64,000 nucleotides of DNA from a candidate division KSB1 bacterium (GTDB taxonomy: Bacteria; Zhuqueibacterota; Zhuqueibacteria; Thermofontimicrobiales; Thermofontimicrobiaceae). Each line of letters starts with the position of its first letter. Within the stretch, counting starts at the first letter, position 1. The position numbers were made by a program, and so were the translations under genes. The stretch covers positions 192,435 to 256,434 of the forward strand of contig JAPDPQ010000001.1 of assembly GCA_034506395.1 (NCBI GenBank), read 5' to 3'. The notes below the pieces were generated by a model. That model did no database searches. It was not told the origin of the DNA and saw only the letters and a list, made by a program, of their open reading frames with translations. Shown here piece by piece: positions 48,001-57,107 of the stretch.

Positions 48001-49100
48001 GCCATCCGTTTCCCAAGCCTATTCCCCCAGTTTAACCAATAAATATTTTCTGTGGTGTAGTGGTTGATATAGTGCTGATAAAAACTGGGCTTGCTATCGA
48101 GCCGATCCCATCCATTCACCGCCTTCCCGTAAAATAAAATATAATCGTCTTTATCGAATTTACCATTGCCATTAAGATCAACCACCCGAATGGCGTGTTC
48201 AATTAAACTATCGGGACGCCATTCCTTTAGGCTTTGGGGCAGTTCGCGCCCCCCATTATTGAAAATTTTAATGGTTTCTGGTTGGATAGCGCTGATGTTT
48301 ACTCCTTGTTTCGCTAAATCATCACCGCTAATTTTATATAACCCATCCTGTTTAATAGTAATTTTATACAAATTCTCAGCCGGAAATACTGGTTTCGCGC
48401 GCTTGAGTTGCGGCAGATGCCGTTTCAACCATTTACGAGATTGAGGAAAATTTATGACAACACCTCGATAAAACTCTTCATCCCTCCTCGCATCCAGCCT
48501 TGATCCGATGCCCTCTGTACTACCATTGAAATCCACTCGGATGATTATTCTATGATGGAATAAAATTCGATTGGCACCTCCCTGCAGTTGCAAAGGCGCT
48601 AAACGAATGGTTACCACTCGTTGATCCCTGATAAAACCTGACTGATCAAAAGTGATGATCTGCTGGGGGAATAGTTGTGTTGACTGGTAGACTTCTGGTT
48701 GAGGATGATAATGATAATTTGCCGCTTGATCAATGAAAGGAATTGGCAACAATTTACCTTCGAATGCTTGGGTCTCCACCCCAATAATTTTGACAGTAAC
48801 CTCTGCCTCCAAAGGGATGCCGACATTTACCACCCTGGTTGGAATTGCTGGGTAACCCGGATCCCCCGAAATGCTCCCATTGCTCAATCGAATACTTAAA
48901 AATATATCTTGATTGATTCGCAGCGTATCAATACGCTCAATTAAAGGAGACAGTTCGAGTGTAATGCCCTGATCTGAAGCGTCAAGGATCCTAACATCAT
49001 CACTCATTGCAGATAGAGTTGCGCCGCTGAAGAAACTAAGTAGCATAGCCGCTGCGATCAAAATCTGCTTGATCTGATTACTCGCAAACTGGTTGATCAT
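45051..49100 (-). CDS. porU: Type IX secretion sortase PorU-like C25 peptidase
   Basis: PorU is the outer-membrane enzyme that cleaves C-terminal sorting signals of T9SS cargo and attaches the cargo to the cell surface. From the ATG at 49100 it has 1349 residues; the TTG at 49115 lies within the RBS. A signal peptide (IAAAMLLSFFSGATLS) comes first. A beta-rich N-terminal region follows to about 620, then the gingipain-type C25 domain with YVLLCGDGDYDY, AIGRFPVQS, the catalytic His856 in NYVGHGAPT and Cys891 in AATCDFG. The C-terminus is a FlgD-like Ig domain (YNYPNPF...NGVYLYQI). Confidence 0.9.
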   Translation of the reverse strand: MINQFASNQIKQILIAAAMLLSFFSGATLSAMSDDVRILDASDQGITLELSPLIERIDTLRINQDIFLSIRLSNGSISGDPGYPAIPTRVVNVGIPLEAEVTVKIIGVETQAFEGKLLPIPFIDQAANYHYHPQPEVYQSTQLFPQQIITFDQSGFIRDQRVVTIRLAPLQLQGGANRILFHHRIIIRVDFNGSTEGIGSRLDARRDEEFYRGVVINFPQSRKWLKRHLPQLKRAKPVFPAENLYKITIKQDGLYKISGDDLAKQGVNISAIQPETIKIFNNGGRELPQSLKEWRPDSLIEHAIRVVDLNGNGKFDKDDYILFYGKAVNGWDRLDSKPSFYQHYINHYTTENIYWLNWGNRLGKRMAMKPSVALAGATPAPYFTGRFFNEDESVNYLKSGINWFGRQMLGQSAQQSYSVFLPDPATSENNVYFKIQLLGITPGNHSFSVTLNNQLLGNFSFYGSYTLRAFEAQATVPLAANGVNTLKITYNGSAAESQSYVDWFEIQYKRQFIARDNSLMFNQVGEAPQLYQISNFKNNQIEVYDITDPFNVQMIADAVIGSGTITFGDASTGLPRRDYFAATPEAWLQPTRIQPVTSANLRNSVEGADFIIITHDDFYDAVLPLKYHRETFDSLKTFVVRITDVYHEFSWGLFDPIAIRDFIKYAYDNWTPSPRYVLLCGDGDYDYKNIKSNLDRNWIPTYQTAELDENSNRTMDEFFVLVSGDDNHPDLAIGRFPVQSVEETQNVVEKILRYETLPYWQPDQEIPVEDWRNIVTMVADDEYHNSQSQNEVMHTRDAETIMEVTIPKSLNKEKIYLIEYPAIREPAFSGFRKPAATAALLDRLNKGTLIVNYVGHGAPTIWADERVLLDNRDVDLIQNDDKLPLWVAATCDFGRFDDPMERGTAEKLFVTKRRGGIAFMTSARLAYASDNTELNKRFYQQLFSNPYGPTERLGVALIRAKINNFSTINDQKYHLYGDPTMRLAKPILIGNIASMQPDTLKALSEIIIRGQATTGKPGAQKFSGKALLKIFDSQSIKIYQTPFGSQIPYIAPGRTIFRGIVNVNQGELAARFMVPKDISYGGTNGRISIYFANEQQHGAAYRENIPVGGTSALRDIEGPIIKIRVAGGLLSDGSYIPQDAILEIEIADSVSGVNIAGDIGHHITMVIDDRDDNEIILTDQFNYYEDNFKAGKIRYPLTSYKSNSYDSNNNLIQHVGLEPGEHKVRVKAWDNFNNSSVASIGFTVISNDQLKISNVYNYPNPFTTGTTFLFSLSHPSQCRIRIYTIAGRLIQTISDLSCDAGLNQVFWDGHDRDGDPLANGVYLYQIAATARTGERILKDEFVGKLVIAR

Positions 49101-49749
49101 AAAAATAAACTCCAAATAAGATTTTCGTGTTTAGATTCCTGGGGTTGAGCAGGATAAAACAGGCCTAATCATTTAAAACCAATGCACATTTTTAAATTAC
49201 CACACCTTGGAACCTCATGGAAAAATATTCAGTGAGGTCCCTGATGAGTCAAATCAGGCGACTCTTTTGGCCCAAGAAATTGCATCGTTCAAACAATGCT
49301 AATTTACGCCCTGCTTGCTCATTGCTCATAATTCAGCATCGCCTCAAAGCTCAAGTTGAACTTCCCCATGGATCTGAGGCAAGACAAGATCTTTCAATGC
49401 TTCATCAATTACAATTCAGCTTATTGCAATTGCATCGGCGCGACAACTAATTTCTAACTTAAGCTGATAAATTTTACTATCCAGAATGCGCTATGGGATG
49501 ATTTATCAAGTTTCAAAAATGAACAAAATGATCATTAGTAATTAGCCACACAAGCGGTCAAAATGTCTTGTTTGGCTATTCGGATCTGGTTTGCAGGAAG
49601 TCCTTCAGGCAACGCATCCGTTATTAACCAGATCGGCCATTACAAGACGATGAATTTCAAGCCAAGCTAAAAAAAGCAAATCATAGATCATTGCATTTCT
49701 CATTAGGCTTGCCTAACGAAAATTGAACATCCATCATTCTTAGTTATTA
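49101..49749. other. Intergenic region, nothing recognised
   Basis: About 650 bases lie between porU and the rseC-like gene. A 77-codon plus-strand frame (49217-49450) has no family features and biased composition, and is not accepted. No strong hairpin was found. Confidence 0.45.
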
Positions 49750-50163
49750 TCAAAGCACACGCCGGATATATGCGTTCACCTGCTGGGATCGACTGATGAT
49801 CCGATCGTAACCGGCGATCCCCAAAAAACAAAGGATCATTAATCCCAAACTACCAACGATCCCAGCAGCTTCATCTGACCACCCTAAAACAGAAAGCCAT
49901 GAGCTCCCCAAGAAATAGCCGATAATTAAAGCAAACACGGGCAACAGAAATACGATAGCCGAATATTTTACCACCTGCTTGGGATTTATCTCCACTTCAA
50001 CATTATCCCCAGGCCGAGCGCCTAATCGATTCAAGGCTACTATTTCAAAGCGCCCCTCGCCAAAGGACTTGCATGCGGTGCACCCAGCACATTGTTCACC
50101 CTTGATCATCATCACCCAGGCCAAATCGCGCTCTACCCTCATAACGATGCCATTTTCTAACAT
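49750..50163 (-). CDS. rseC: RseC/MucC family (SoxR-reducing system) protein
   Basis: The 137-residue inner-membrane protein starts with the family's Cys cluster, Cys25, Cys28 and Cys31 (CAGCTAC), in a short soluble domain. Two transmembrane helices follow (about 68-90 and 98-118). RseC relatives modulate the sigma-E pathway or help reduce SoxR, often alongside Rnf. Neither neighbour is here, so only the family is assigned. It sits downstream of the rpoD terminator and so is transcribed separately. Confidence 0.82.
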   Translation of the reverse strand: MLENGIVMRVERDLAWVMMIKGEQCAGCTACKSFGEGRFEIVALNRLGARPGDNVEVEINPKQVVKYSAIVFLLPVFALIIGYFLGSSWLSVLGWSDEAAGIVGSLGLMILCFLGIAGYDRIISRSQQVNAYIRRVL

Positions 50164-50387
50164 AATTTATCCCAATTACCCCAAATTTTCATGTTCAAAG
50201 CTGACAGATAAAGAAACAAGCATCTGGAAAATAGATTAAACCCTGATGGATTTATTTTTCGTTTTTCTAATATTTTTAGAAGAACTTTCATCATTGCCAA
50301 CCAATTGTTACCATGCCAAGCGATTCTAAAGCTCATGAATTAGATTTTTTATTTTAAACGAACAATTGTCTTTTGAGTTCAACCAGA

Positions 50388-50422
50388 AATAAAAAAGCCC
50401 TTAGTGATACTACTAAGGGCTT
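50388..50422 (-). terminator. Rho-independent terminator of rpoD
   Basis: AAGCCCTTAGT and ACTAAGGGCTT form an 11-bp stem with a 6-base loop (50395-50422), followed on the minus strand by TTTTTT. It starts 20 bases past the rpoD stop. A T6 run on the other side could make it work in both directions. Confidence 0.85.
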
Positions 50423-50441
50423 AGCGATTTTTTGCCAAAAA

Positions 50442-51299
50442 TTATCCGAGGTATTTCCTTAATGGTTCTAACCGAGATCGATGGCGCAATCGCCGAAGGG
50501 CTTTTTCTTTGATCTGTCGCACCCGTTCCCGGGTCAGCCGAAAATGTTCGCCGATCTCTTCCAGCGTCAATGGACGATCGCCCTCAAGACCAAAATAGAG
50601 CCGAATAATCTCAGCTTCCCTCGGTTTCAAGGTCGACAAGATTTTATCTATTTCGACCTGCAGCGACTCTTTCATCAAGGTGCTGTCCGGCGGACTATAT
50701 CGGTCGCTTTCAATCACATCGAGCAAACTATTACCGTCTTCTTCTTTGAACGGCTCATCCAGAGATAGATGCCGTGCTGAGGTTTTCAATACATCGGCCA
50801 CCTCGAAGGTCGACATCTCCATTTTCATTGCGACTTCATCCATGCTGGGTTCACGGCCAAAGGCTTTCTCCAGCGATTCCAGGGCACGACCGATCTTATT
50901 AATAGCCCCCACTCGGTTCAAAGGCAAACGAACCACTCGGGACTGTTCTGCCAGCGCTTGCAGGATGGACTGCCGGATCCACCACACCGCATAGGAAATG
51001 AATTTAAAACCCCTGGTCTCGTCAAAGCGTTGTGCCGCCTTGATGAGCCCAAGATTGCCTTCGCTGATCAGATCCTGCAATGGCAAGCCCTGTCCCTGAT
51101 ATTCCTTCGCTACACTAATGACAAAACGCAAATTGGCTTTCACCAATTTATCAAGAGCCTCCTCATCACCTCGGCGAATTCTCCTGGCAAGTTCGATCTC
51201 TTCCTCTGGCCGTAATGGCGAGAATCCACCGATCTCCTCAAGATATTTTTCGATAGATTGTTTCGTTCGAGATCCTACCACTTTCTTCTTCTTAGCCAT
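50442..51299 (-). CDS. rpoD: Primary RNA polymerase sigma factor (short RpoD/SigA type)
   Basis: The 285-residue protein lacks region 1.1 and begins almost at region 1.2 (KYLEEIGGFSPLRPEEEIELARRI). Region 2 has LVKANLRFVISVAKEYQGQGLPLQDLISEG, represented by LQDLISEGNLGLIKAAQRFD, then FKFISYAVWWIRQSILQAL. Regions 3 and 4 follow, with LTLEEIGEHFRLTRERVRQI recognising the -35 box. This short form is the usual primary sigma factor in Bacteroidota and relatives. It has its own promoter and terminator. Confidence 0.93.
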   Translation of the reverse strand: MAKKKKVVGSRTKQSIEKYLEEIGGFSPLRPEEEIELARRIRRGDEEALDKLVKANLRFVISVAKEYQGQGLPLQDLISEGNLGLIKAAQRFDETRGFKFISYAVWWIRQSILQALAEQSRVVRLPLNRVGAINKIGRALESLEKAFGREPSMDEVAMKMEMSTFEVADVLKTSARHLSLDEPFKEEDGNSLLDVIESDRYSPPDSTLMKESLQVEIDKILSTLKPREAEIIRLYFGLEGDRPLTLEEIGEHFRLTRERVRQIKEKALRRLRHRSRLEPLRKYLG

Positions 51300-51374
51300 A
51301 CAACTACCAACAAATTCAAATCTTAGTTAGAATACAATACAGACGAACAAATCCCATTACAGAAAAACTTTTGC

Positions 51375-51404
51375 TATAAAATTGTTATTTCAGTTAATTG
51401 TCAA
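51375..51404 (-). promoter_or_regulatory. Sigma-70-type promoter for rpoD
   Basis: On the minus strand TTGACA (51404-51399) is followed after 18 bases by TTTATA (51380-51375), about 75 bases before the ATG. Confidence 0.5.
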
Positions 51405-51547
51405 AACCCTTTTGACCTGATATCTAAAGGAAAAAACGGACGGTCCATTGAAGGAAACAAATGAAGATCAGAATCAGACTCAAATCAACATCTTTCACGA
51501 ACTTTATCTCCAGCCCAGTCGATGCTACATTAAATTTCCCAGTGTTG

Positions 51548-51739
51548 TCAAGTTTTTTCTAATATTTTTTTTACCCGCCGAATCGCCTTATCATGTTTTA
51601 AGCGTTTTCGTTGACTCGGCTTTAAAAAATAGCTGTTCTTTCGATAATCCCGCAAAACTCCAGCTTGTTGACATTTCTTCTTAAAACGAGTGATGGCGCG
51701 ATCTATGGGTTCTTTCTCACCAACGATCACTTTGATCAT
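51548..51739 (-). CDS. rpsU: 30S ribosomal protein S21
   Basis: The 63-residue basic protein has the S21 pattern: IKVIVGEKEPIDRAITRFKK, GVLRDYRKNSYFLKPSQRKR and the Lys/Arg-rich tail AIRRVKKILEK. S21 helps base-pairing of mRNA with the 3' end of 16S rRNA. It lies upstream of rpoD on the same strand, an arrangement seen in many bacteria, but the rpoD promoter lies between them. Confidence 0.95.
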   Translation of the reverse strand: MIKVIVGEKEPIDRAITRFKKKCQQAGVLRDYRKNSYFLKPSQRKRLKHDKAIRRVKKILEKT

Positions 51740-52100
51740 GTTAGATCACATCCTTTCTCTCCTTCTCTTTTTGTGCTCTATGAAATTTTCATTCGGGATT
51801 TATACTAAAGCTCAGTTTTAAAGTTCCTCACGTTTTAAAATATTTTTATACCTGCAGCTATTTTTAACCATATTTTTTTATCATTGACATTTTTGAAATA
51901 TTCGAGACCGAATAGGTTGGGGGAATCAATCTGATTGCTGTTTTAGTGAGCGAATAACAAGAAACCAAATCCGCCTCTTTTTTTGAAGATTAATATTGAA
52001 TATCCGATCCCGATCCTGTATCGATTCCAAAATTAATATACTAAATAAATCTCCAGAAGTCAAGCGAATGATTTGAAATTTTGTATTTTTTTCTGGCTTT
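51740..52100. other. AT-rich intergenic region
   Basis: The region lies between rpsU and the histidine kinase, both on the minus strand. It must contain the rpsU promoter, but none was clear. Nothing else was recognised. Confidence 0.4.
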
Positions 52101-53906
52101 TTAAGCTTTTTTTTTGATCTTCGGCAAAAAAACTGAAAAAGTGGAGCCAAAATTAACCTTGCTTTGCACTTCGATGCGACCGCCGTGTTCTTCTACGATC
52201 TGTTGGGCAATCGACAGACCCAGGCCAGTGCCTGTCGGCTTCGTCGAAAAATAAAAATCGAAAATTTGTCCCAGTAGCTCTTGCGGAATTCCTTTTCCAG
52301 TATCATGAAAATTGATCACTAACCATTCCAATTGTTCATCAGGCTCTTTTGAGACGAAAGTTTGCAATTCGACCGTAATCACCCCTCCACCTGGCATCGC
52401 CTGGATTGCATTGACCAAGATATTTAAAAATACCTGACGCATCTTTTGTTCATCGATGAAAAGCAATGTATCATCGCTCCGGTATTGACGATTTATTCGA
52501 ATACCATTTTGCAACGCCTCAGCCTGAAGGGAGATGATGGTTTCGTCGAGCAATTGATCCACTCGAACCATTTTGCGATCCAATTTTCGGGTTTTAGAGA
52601 TCATTAGAAAATTATTCACCAAGTCATCAACCCGTTGAATTTCGCTGGCAACGATGCAAAGATAGTGGCGCAATTTCGATAATTTTGGCGCTGGTCGATT
52701 GAGCTCCCGCTCCATGACCTGCATGTTTACAACCATAGCATTCAATGGATTGCGAATCTCGTGCGAAAGCACAGAGGCCAATCGACTCAGCGTCTCGAGC
52801 CGTTCACTGCGTTTTAATCGTTCCTGGAACAAAGTCAATTTCTCCGCCATCTCATTGAAGCGGTCTGCTAACATCGAGATCTCATCCGCTCCAAGTGTAG
52901 GGATCCGATATTTGAGATCACCAGCTGAAAATTTATCAATCCCTGAAACCAATTGCTTTACTGGAGTGACGATCCTTCGGGTAAAAATATATGCGATCAC
53001 CATCGAGAGCCCCACGCTTGTCCCCATAAACAAGAGAATCTGAAGCTTCATTTTATCAGCAACTGCAAATGCTTCGTGCAGCGGCTGCTGGATTACCACG
53101 CCCCACCCCAGTTCGGGCAACGCTTCATATGCAGCAATCATCTTCACCCCATCCCGATTTACATAGATCCTCTGACCTGATTTATTATTGTTGATATCAG
53201 TCAGTATATCAACCTCGCGGAAGCTTTCCTTTAAATAGACATTCCGGGGATCTGAATGGGCAATAAACCGTCCATTTTTCTCGAATACAAAAGCCTGACC
53301 AGATTTGCCCACCGCACTGCTATCCACCACTTCCCACATGTCTTTCAAATTCACCTGGGCCAGCAGGATCAGATCTTTCTCATCATAAAAACGAATGACT
53401 TCTGCCATGTCCATGACCGGCAACTGATATTCGGTCAGATAGACCTCAGACTGATAGCCATGTCCCTGTTTCACCTGGTGAATAAAATTCTCATGACAAT
53501 ATCGAAGCGAGTCCTCATTTGGAACTGTTGAAATAACGATCTTTCCTGTATCGTCCAAAATCTTGATAGTGCTAAACAGCGGAAAATTTGCCACCATCTC
53601 GTTGATCAATAGATCCTGAGCAAACCGAGTTTTGAGATTATTCAGGACATTGAATGCGTTGAACTCCAGGTTTTTCCTGGCGTTTTCAATCCTGGTTCTC
53701 GTGATCCGTGCAAAATTGCGCGCCAACTCGGTGTTCCGCTCCCGCACCGTCATTTCAACTGCATTTTGAACGGTGTGGATCAACACCAACCCGGTGATCA
53801 GTAGTGGAACCGAGGCCACCAAAATATGAGATATAAGCAATTTGGTAATAAATCTATGCTTGATTTTAATTCGCAATGGTCGCATAACGATGCTTTTGAT
53901 ATTCAC
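52101..53906 (-). CDS. Cache-HAMP sensor histidine kinase
   Basis: The 601-residue inner-membrane kinase starts with a transmembrane helix (about 20-47) and a large periplasmic domain (about 48-298) of the double-Cache type (VYLTEYQLPVMDMAEVIRFYD, GQAFVFEKNGRFIAHS). A second helix (about 299-322) and a HAMP domain follow. The H-box VLSHEIRNPLN carries His382. The ATPase domain has NILVNAIQAMPGGG, HDTGKGIP and TGTGLGLSI. No response regulator is adjacent. The gene upstream on the same strand encodes a substrate-binding protein, a possible sensory partner. Confidence 0.92.
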   Translation of the reverse strand: MNIKSIVMRPLRIKIKHRFITKLLISHILVASVPLLITGLVLIHTVQNAVEMTVRERNTELARNFARITRTRIENARKNLEFNAFNVLNNLKTRFAQDLLINEMVANFPLFSTIKILDDTGKIVISTVPNEDSLRYCHENFIHQVKQGHGYQSEVYLTEYQLPVMDMAEVIRFYDEKDLILLAQVNLKDMWEVVDSSAVGKSGQAFVFEKNGRFIAHSDPRNVYLKESFREVDILTDINNNKSGQRIYVNRDGVKMIAAYEALPELGWGVVIQQPLHEAFAVADKMKLQILLFMGTSVGLSMVIAYIFTRRIVTPVKQLVSGIDKFSAGDLKYRIPTLGADEISMLADRFNEMAEKLTLFQERLKRSERLETLSRLASVLSHEIRNPLNAMVVNMQVMERELNRPAPKLSKLRHYLCIVASEIQRVDDLVNNFLMISKTRKLDRKMVRVDQLLDETIISLQAEALQNGIRINRQYRSDDTLLFIDEQKMRQVFLNILVNAIQAMPGGGVITVELQTFVSKEPDEQLEWLVINFHDTGKGIPQELLGQIFDFYFSTKPTGTGLGLSIAQQIVEEHGGRIEVQSKVNFGSTFSVFLPKIKKKA

Positions 53907-54174
53907 TAGATCCTTGTTTTCCGATAACCCTATGCGCCAAATGCTTCCAGTTGCACTTTCATGAGCAAAATTCGGAAAAATACACCAAGCTGATTAGCAG
54001 ATGTGTTTCTTTGATGACGATTGCACTGTTCATCTCAATCGACCAGTACATTTCGCAGTTCTCTCCACGAAATAAATCAACGTCAATACCTTGCATGATC
54101 AGTTGCATGCATCAATTGCCCGCGTTGCGAACTAATTGGGCAAATCGGATCGAAATTGGCGGCTTAAGGCAGAG

Positions 54175-55392
54175 TCATTTCCTGAATTCCCATTCCGCAA
54201 ATGGCAACAATTTCCCTTTGGATTGAAAATTGGTGAATTTCTGCCGATTCACAAAATATCGATCCAACCATAAGAAGAATAAAAAGGCGCCAGGCTGATC
54301 GGAATTGATCTGTTTTAAGATCGCTTGGAGTAGCAATTTTCGAGAATTCTGATCCGGTTGGATGTGGTATAATGAGAACAAATGATCGATCTTGCGATTT
54401 CGATACCCAAAAATATTGTCACTATTCCTAGATCCGAAATAGGTCTCGATGCTCTCAATTGTCTCATCAAATATTAGGGTTGTCAGGAGCACATCGTAAT
54501 TCTTTTCCATCAGAGATTTTTTAATTTCGCTCTTAAACATAGGTTTCCGGAGCACATCGATTCCCATTTTGTTCCAGGCAAGCTTGATACGCGTTGCTAA
54601 TTGCTCTTCGATCGCTACCCCCTTTTCATAACCAAGGGTGATCCGAAATGGCACGCCAGCCTTATCCAGAATATCATCGCCATCTGTGTCAAACCAATTT
54701 TCTGATTGGAGTAATTGAATTGCTTTTTTGGGATTAAACTTGTATTCTTCAAGATCGGAAAGATGAAGCGACGATTCTCGAGAAAGCGGGCCATCGGCCA
54801 AATCGGCAGTTCGATTGAGAACTCTCTCAAGAATTGCGTGACGATCTATCAAATAAGTGAGCGCTTGTCTGATCACAGCACTTCTTAAAATGTTATGTTG
54901 ATTATTGAAAACCAGCGTCTTTACTTCGTTTGGTCGTTTATAGCGAAAGTGAATGGCATAGGCGGTGGTTGATTTATGCACTTCCTCAGCAGTGCTGTAA
55001 CTTTCCGTGATCGCAAAATCGATTTCCTCTTTGACAATCGCCCCAATTAGGCTGTTCTCTGAATCAAAAAATTGAAAAATCACTCGAGATGGATGATTCG
55101 AAGCTGCTGCCCCTGGATAATAAATCTTAAACATCACTGTTTGATCTGTCTCAGCGATTTTTACAACTTCCTGAGCGCTATTGGGCGTAAGCACTGGATA
55201 GTAATCATTCTGGATATATTGCTCAAGATCCGACGGATCTATTCTGCCAAGCAACTCCCCAACTACTAAATCCTGAGGCTTCGGCTGAATTTGATTTTGG
55301 GAGAGCGCACTTCTAACTCCAACGATTAGCCAACAGCAGAAAATCATCCTTAGGAGGAGACAAGCGGTCGATTTAGCGATTGTTTTATCCAA
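54175..55392 (-). CDS. Shortened family 5 solute-binding protein
   Basis: The 405-residue exported protein (signal peptide near TACLLLRMIFCCWLIVGVRS) belongs to the peptide/nickel-binding SBP_bac_5 family. It shows FNNQHNILRSAVIRQALTYL, LIDRHAILERVL, the DTDGDDILDKAGVPFR block and KSLMEKNYDVLLTT. Usual members have about 500-600 residues. Here roughly the first 150-200 residues of the fold are missing, so ligand binding may differ. No permease or ATPase gene is nearby. It lies 268 bases upstream of the Cache kinase on the same strand. The start is a TTG. Confidence 0.8.
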   Translation of the reverse strand: MDKTIAKSTACLLLRMIFCCWLIVGVRSALSQNQIQPKPQDLVVGELLGRIDPSDLEQYIQNDYYPVLTPNSAQEVVKIAETDQTVMFKIYYPGAAASNHPSRVIFQFFDSENSLIGAIVKEEIDFAITESYSTAEEVHKSTTAYAIHFRYKRPNEVKTLVFNNQHNILRSAVIRQALTYLIDRHAILERVLNRTADLADGPLSRESSLHLSDLEEYKFNPKKAIQLLQSENWFDTDGDDILDKAGVPFRITLGYEKGVAIEEQLATRIKLAWNKMGIDVLRKPMFKSEIKKSLMEKNYDVLLTTLIFDETIESIETYFGSRNSDNIFGYRNRKIDHLFSLYHIQPDQNSRKLLLQAILKQINSDQPGAFLFFLWLDRYFVNRQKFTNFQSKGKLLPFAEWEFRK

Positions 55393-55868
55393 AATTATTT
55401 ATGACCTTTCAGTGATCATGGTTAGCAAATAATATTCGATTTTTGTTCCTATTCGCCACAATTGATGGCGATTTCATAGAAGGATCGAACATCAACTGTA
55501 CTGAAACGGCATCGCATTCTTGAGACAATGAACTCAATCAAAAGCCATTGGATTGCAATACAAGTCCGATTCCCATGTATATATTTGCATTGAAATGGAC
55601 AAGGAATTTCTAGCACAATATCCCTTTCCATTATGAATGTTCCATTCGATATTATCTTATTTGCTCGCTATCGAAATCATCGCTTGAACAATTATTTTAA
55701 TATTTTTATTTCAAAATAGCAAGCAAAAATTTAAAATCTAATTGATCATGTAAAAAAAGAGCAATAATCAAGAGTTAGAGTTAGCAAAAAAGTCTTGACA
55801 TTCATCAAAAATATTTGTTAATTACATCAGAAAAAAATGAAGCACAAACAAGCAGGGGAGTGCTTTGT
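55393..55868. other. AT-rich intergenic region between divergent genes
   Basis: Beyond the plus-strand promoter listed separately nothing is recognised. Short frames lack family features. Confidence 0.45.
55795..55823 (+). promoter_or_regulatory. Sigma-70-type promoter for the Ig-like lipoprotein
   Basis: TTGACA (55795-55800) is followed after 17 bases by TTAATT (55818-55823), about 45 bases before the start codon. The -10 match is only moderate. Confidence 0.45.
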
Positions 55869-57107
55869 ATGGACGCCTGCCGTCATGTCTCATGGTTTAT
55901 GGGAGTTATGATTTTGCTTCAACTGGCATGCACCGAAGAACAGCCATTCTTCCCTCAAAACTTGCCGGGTAGGATCGTTGGAAGAGTAAGGCCAGAAAGC
56001 ATTCGCGCTGTGATTGAGCTTTATCAGGGACAATTGATCCGAACCACTACTTGTGACTCCTCAGGTTTCTTTACATTAGACAGTTTAGCCCCTGGCATTT
56101 ATAATTTGGAAATCTCTGCCCAAAATTATGGTAGACAATTCATCAACCAATTGACAGTTCATTCTGGTCAGACCACTACCATCCCTGATGTCGAACTCCG
56201 ACCCTATCCCGAACAGATCTCATCCTTTATTCCAGTGTCTGGCGCCACAAATTTCCCATTAACAGCACCGATACAGATCCAATTTGCAACGTTAATGGAT
56301 CACTCTTCCGTTGAGCAGAACTTTCGTCTTGAACCTGCGACACCGGGTCACTTCAGCTGGCAAATCGTGTTTGGGAACAGCCATCTTTCTTTTTTCCCAG
56401 ATGATCAATTTCAATCGAAAACGGTTTATACATTCCTTCTTACCACCGAAGCGCGCACCAGTCATGGAAAAAATCTACCCTTTAATTTTACAAGCAACTT
56501 TACCACCGAGGGTGTGAGAGTCACCAGCACCATTCCAGAGAATGACGCTTCTTTTGTGTCACCGCAGACTGAGATTTTCATCAGTTTTAATTCCAGAATG
56601 GATCGGAGCAGCGTCGAGCAAAATTTCATAATACAACCGAACAAGCTGGGCAATTTCAAATGGCTGGATTCGCGCCGGTTTATTTTTCAGCCAGGCAGTT
56701 ACTTGGCAAGCAATACGCAATATATTGTCATTGTGGGAAGTGAAGCCAGGGATGTATTTGGAAATTTTTTGCAACAGCAGAGCGCAACAGCCTTTAGAAC
56801 CGAGCCATTGAAAATCAGCTATAACTTTCCAGAAAACGGTGCCACAGGAGTAAGTCGCTCCGGTCCGATTGTCATTGGTTTCAACACGCTGGTCGATCAA
56901 AACTCAGTTCAACAGGCCTTCACTTTATCACCAACAATTGAAGGGTGGGATTTCCAGTGGAGTGATTTATCACGCTTCCAATATTCAGGCACTGCTCGAT
57001 TGCAACCAAACACATTCTATATGGTAACGATCGATACGACTTGTACCGATGCCTGGAGAAATCGTTTGCCATCCAATTATAGTTTCGTATTCAAAACCGG
57101 CTATTAA
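55869..57107 (+). CDS. Ig-like lipoprotein with carboxypeptidase-regulatory domain
   Basis: From the ATG at 55869 the protein has 412 residues. A lipobox LLQLAC places the lipid on Cys21, so it is membrane-anchored. Next comes a carboxypeptidase-regulatory-like domain (about 33-110: GRIVGRV, DSSGFFTLDSLAPGIYNLEI). Three SbsA-type Ig-like repeats follow, each starting near P-x-x-G/D-A and containing a block such as SSVEQNFRLEP, SSVEQNFIIQP or NSVQQAFTLSP. The likely role is a surface or periplasmic structural or binding protein. Its stop overlaps the stop of the convergent DUF4835 gene by 4 bases. Confidence 0.85.
   Translation: MDACRHVSWFMGVMILLQLACTEEQPFFPQNLPGRIVGRVRPESIRAVIELYQGQLIRTTTCDSSGFFTLDSLAPGIYNLEISAQNYGRQFINQLTVHSGQTTTIPDVELRPYPEQISSFIPVSGATNFPLTAPIQIQFATLMDHSSVEQNFRLEPATPGHFSWQIVFGNSHLSFFPDDQFQSKTVYTFLLTTEARTSHGKNLPFNFTSNFTTEGVRVTSTIPENDASFVSPQTEIFISFNSRMDRSSVEQNFIIQPNKLGNFKWLDSRRFIFQPGSYLASNTQYIVIVGSEARDVFGNFLQQQSATAFRTEPLKISYNFPENGATGVSRSGPIVIGFNTLVDQNSVQQAFTLSPTIEGWDFQWSDLSRFQYSGTARLQPNTFYMVTIDTTCTDAWRNRLPSNYSFVFKTGY

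Noticed and set aside
49217..49450. 77-codon plus-strand frame
   Set aside because: No hydrophobic core pattern or motif and no convincing RBS; probably a chance frame.
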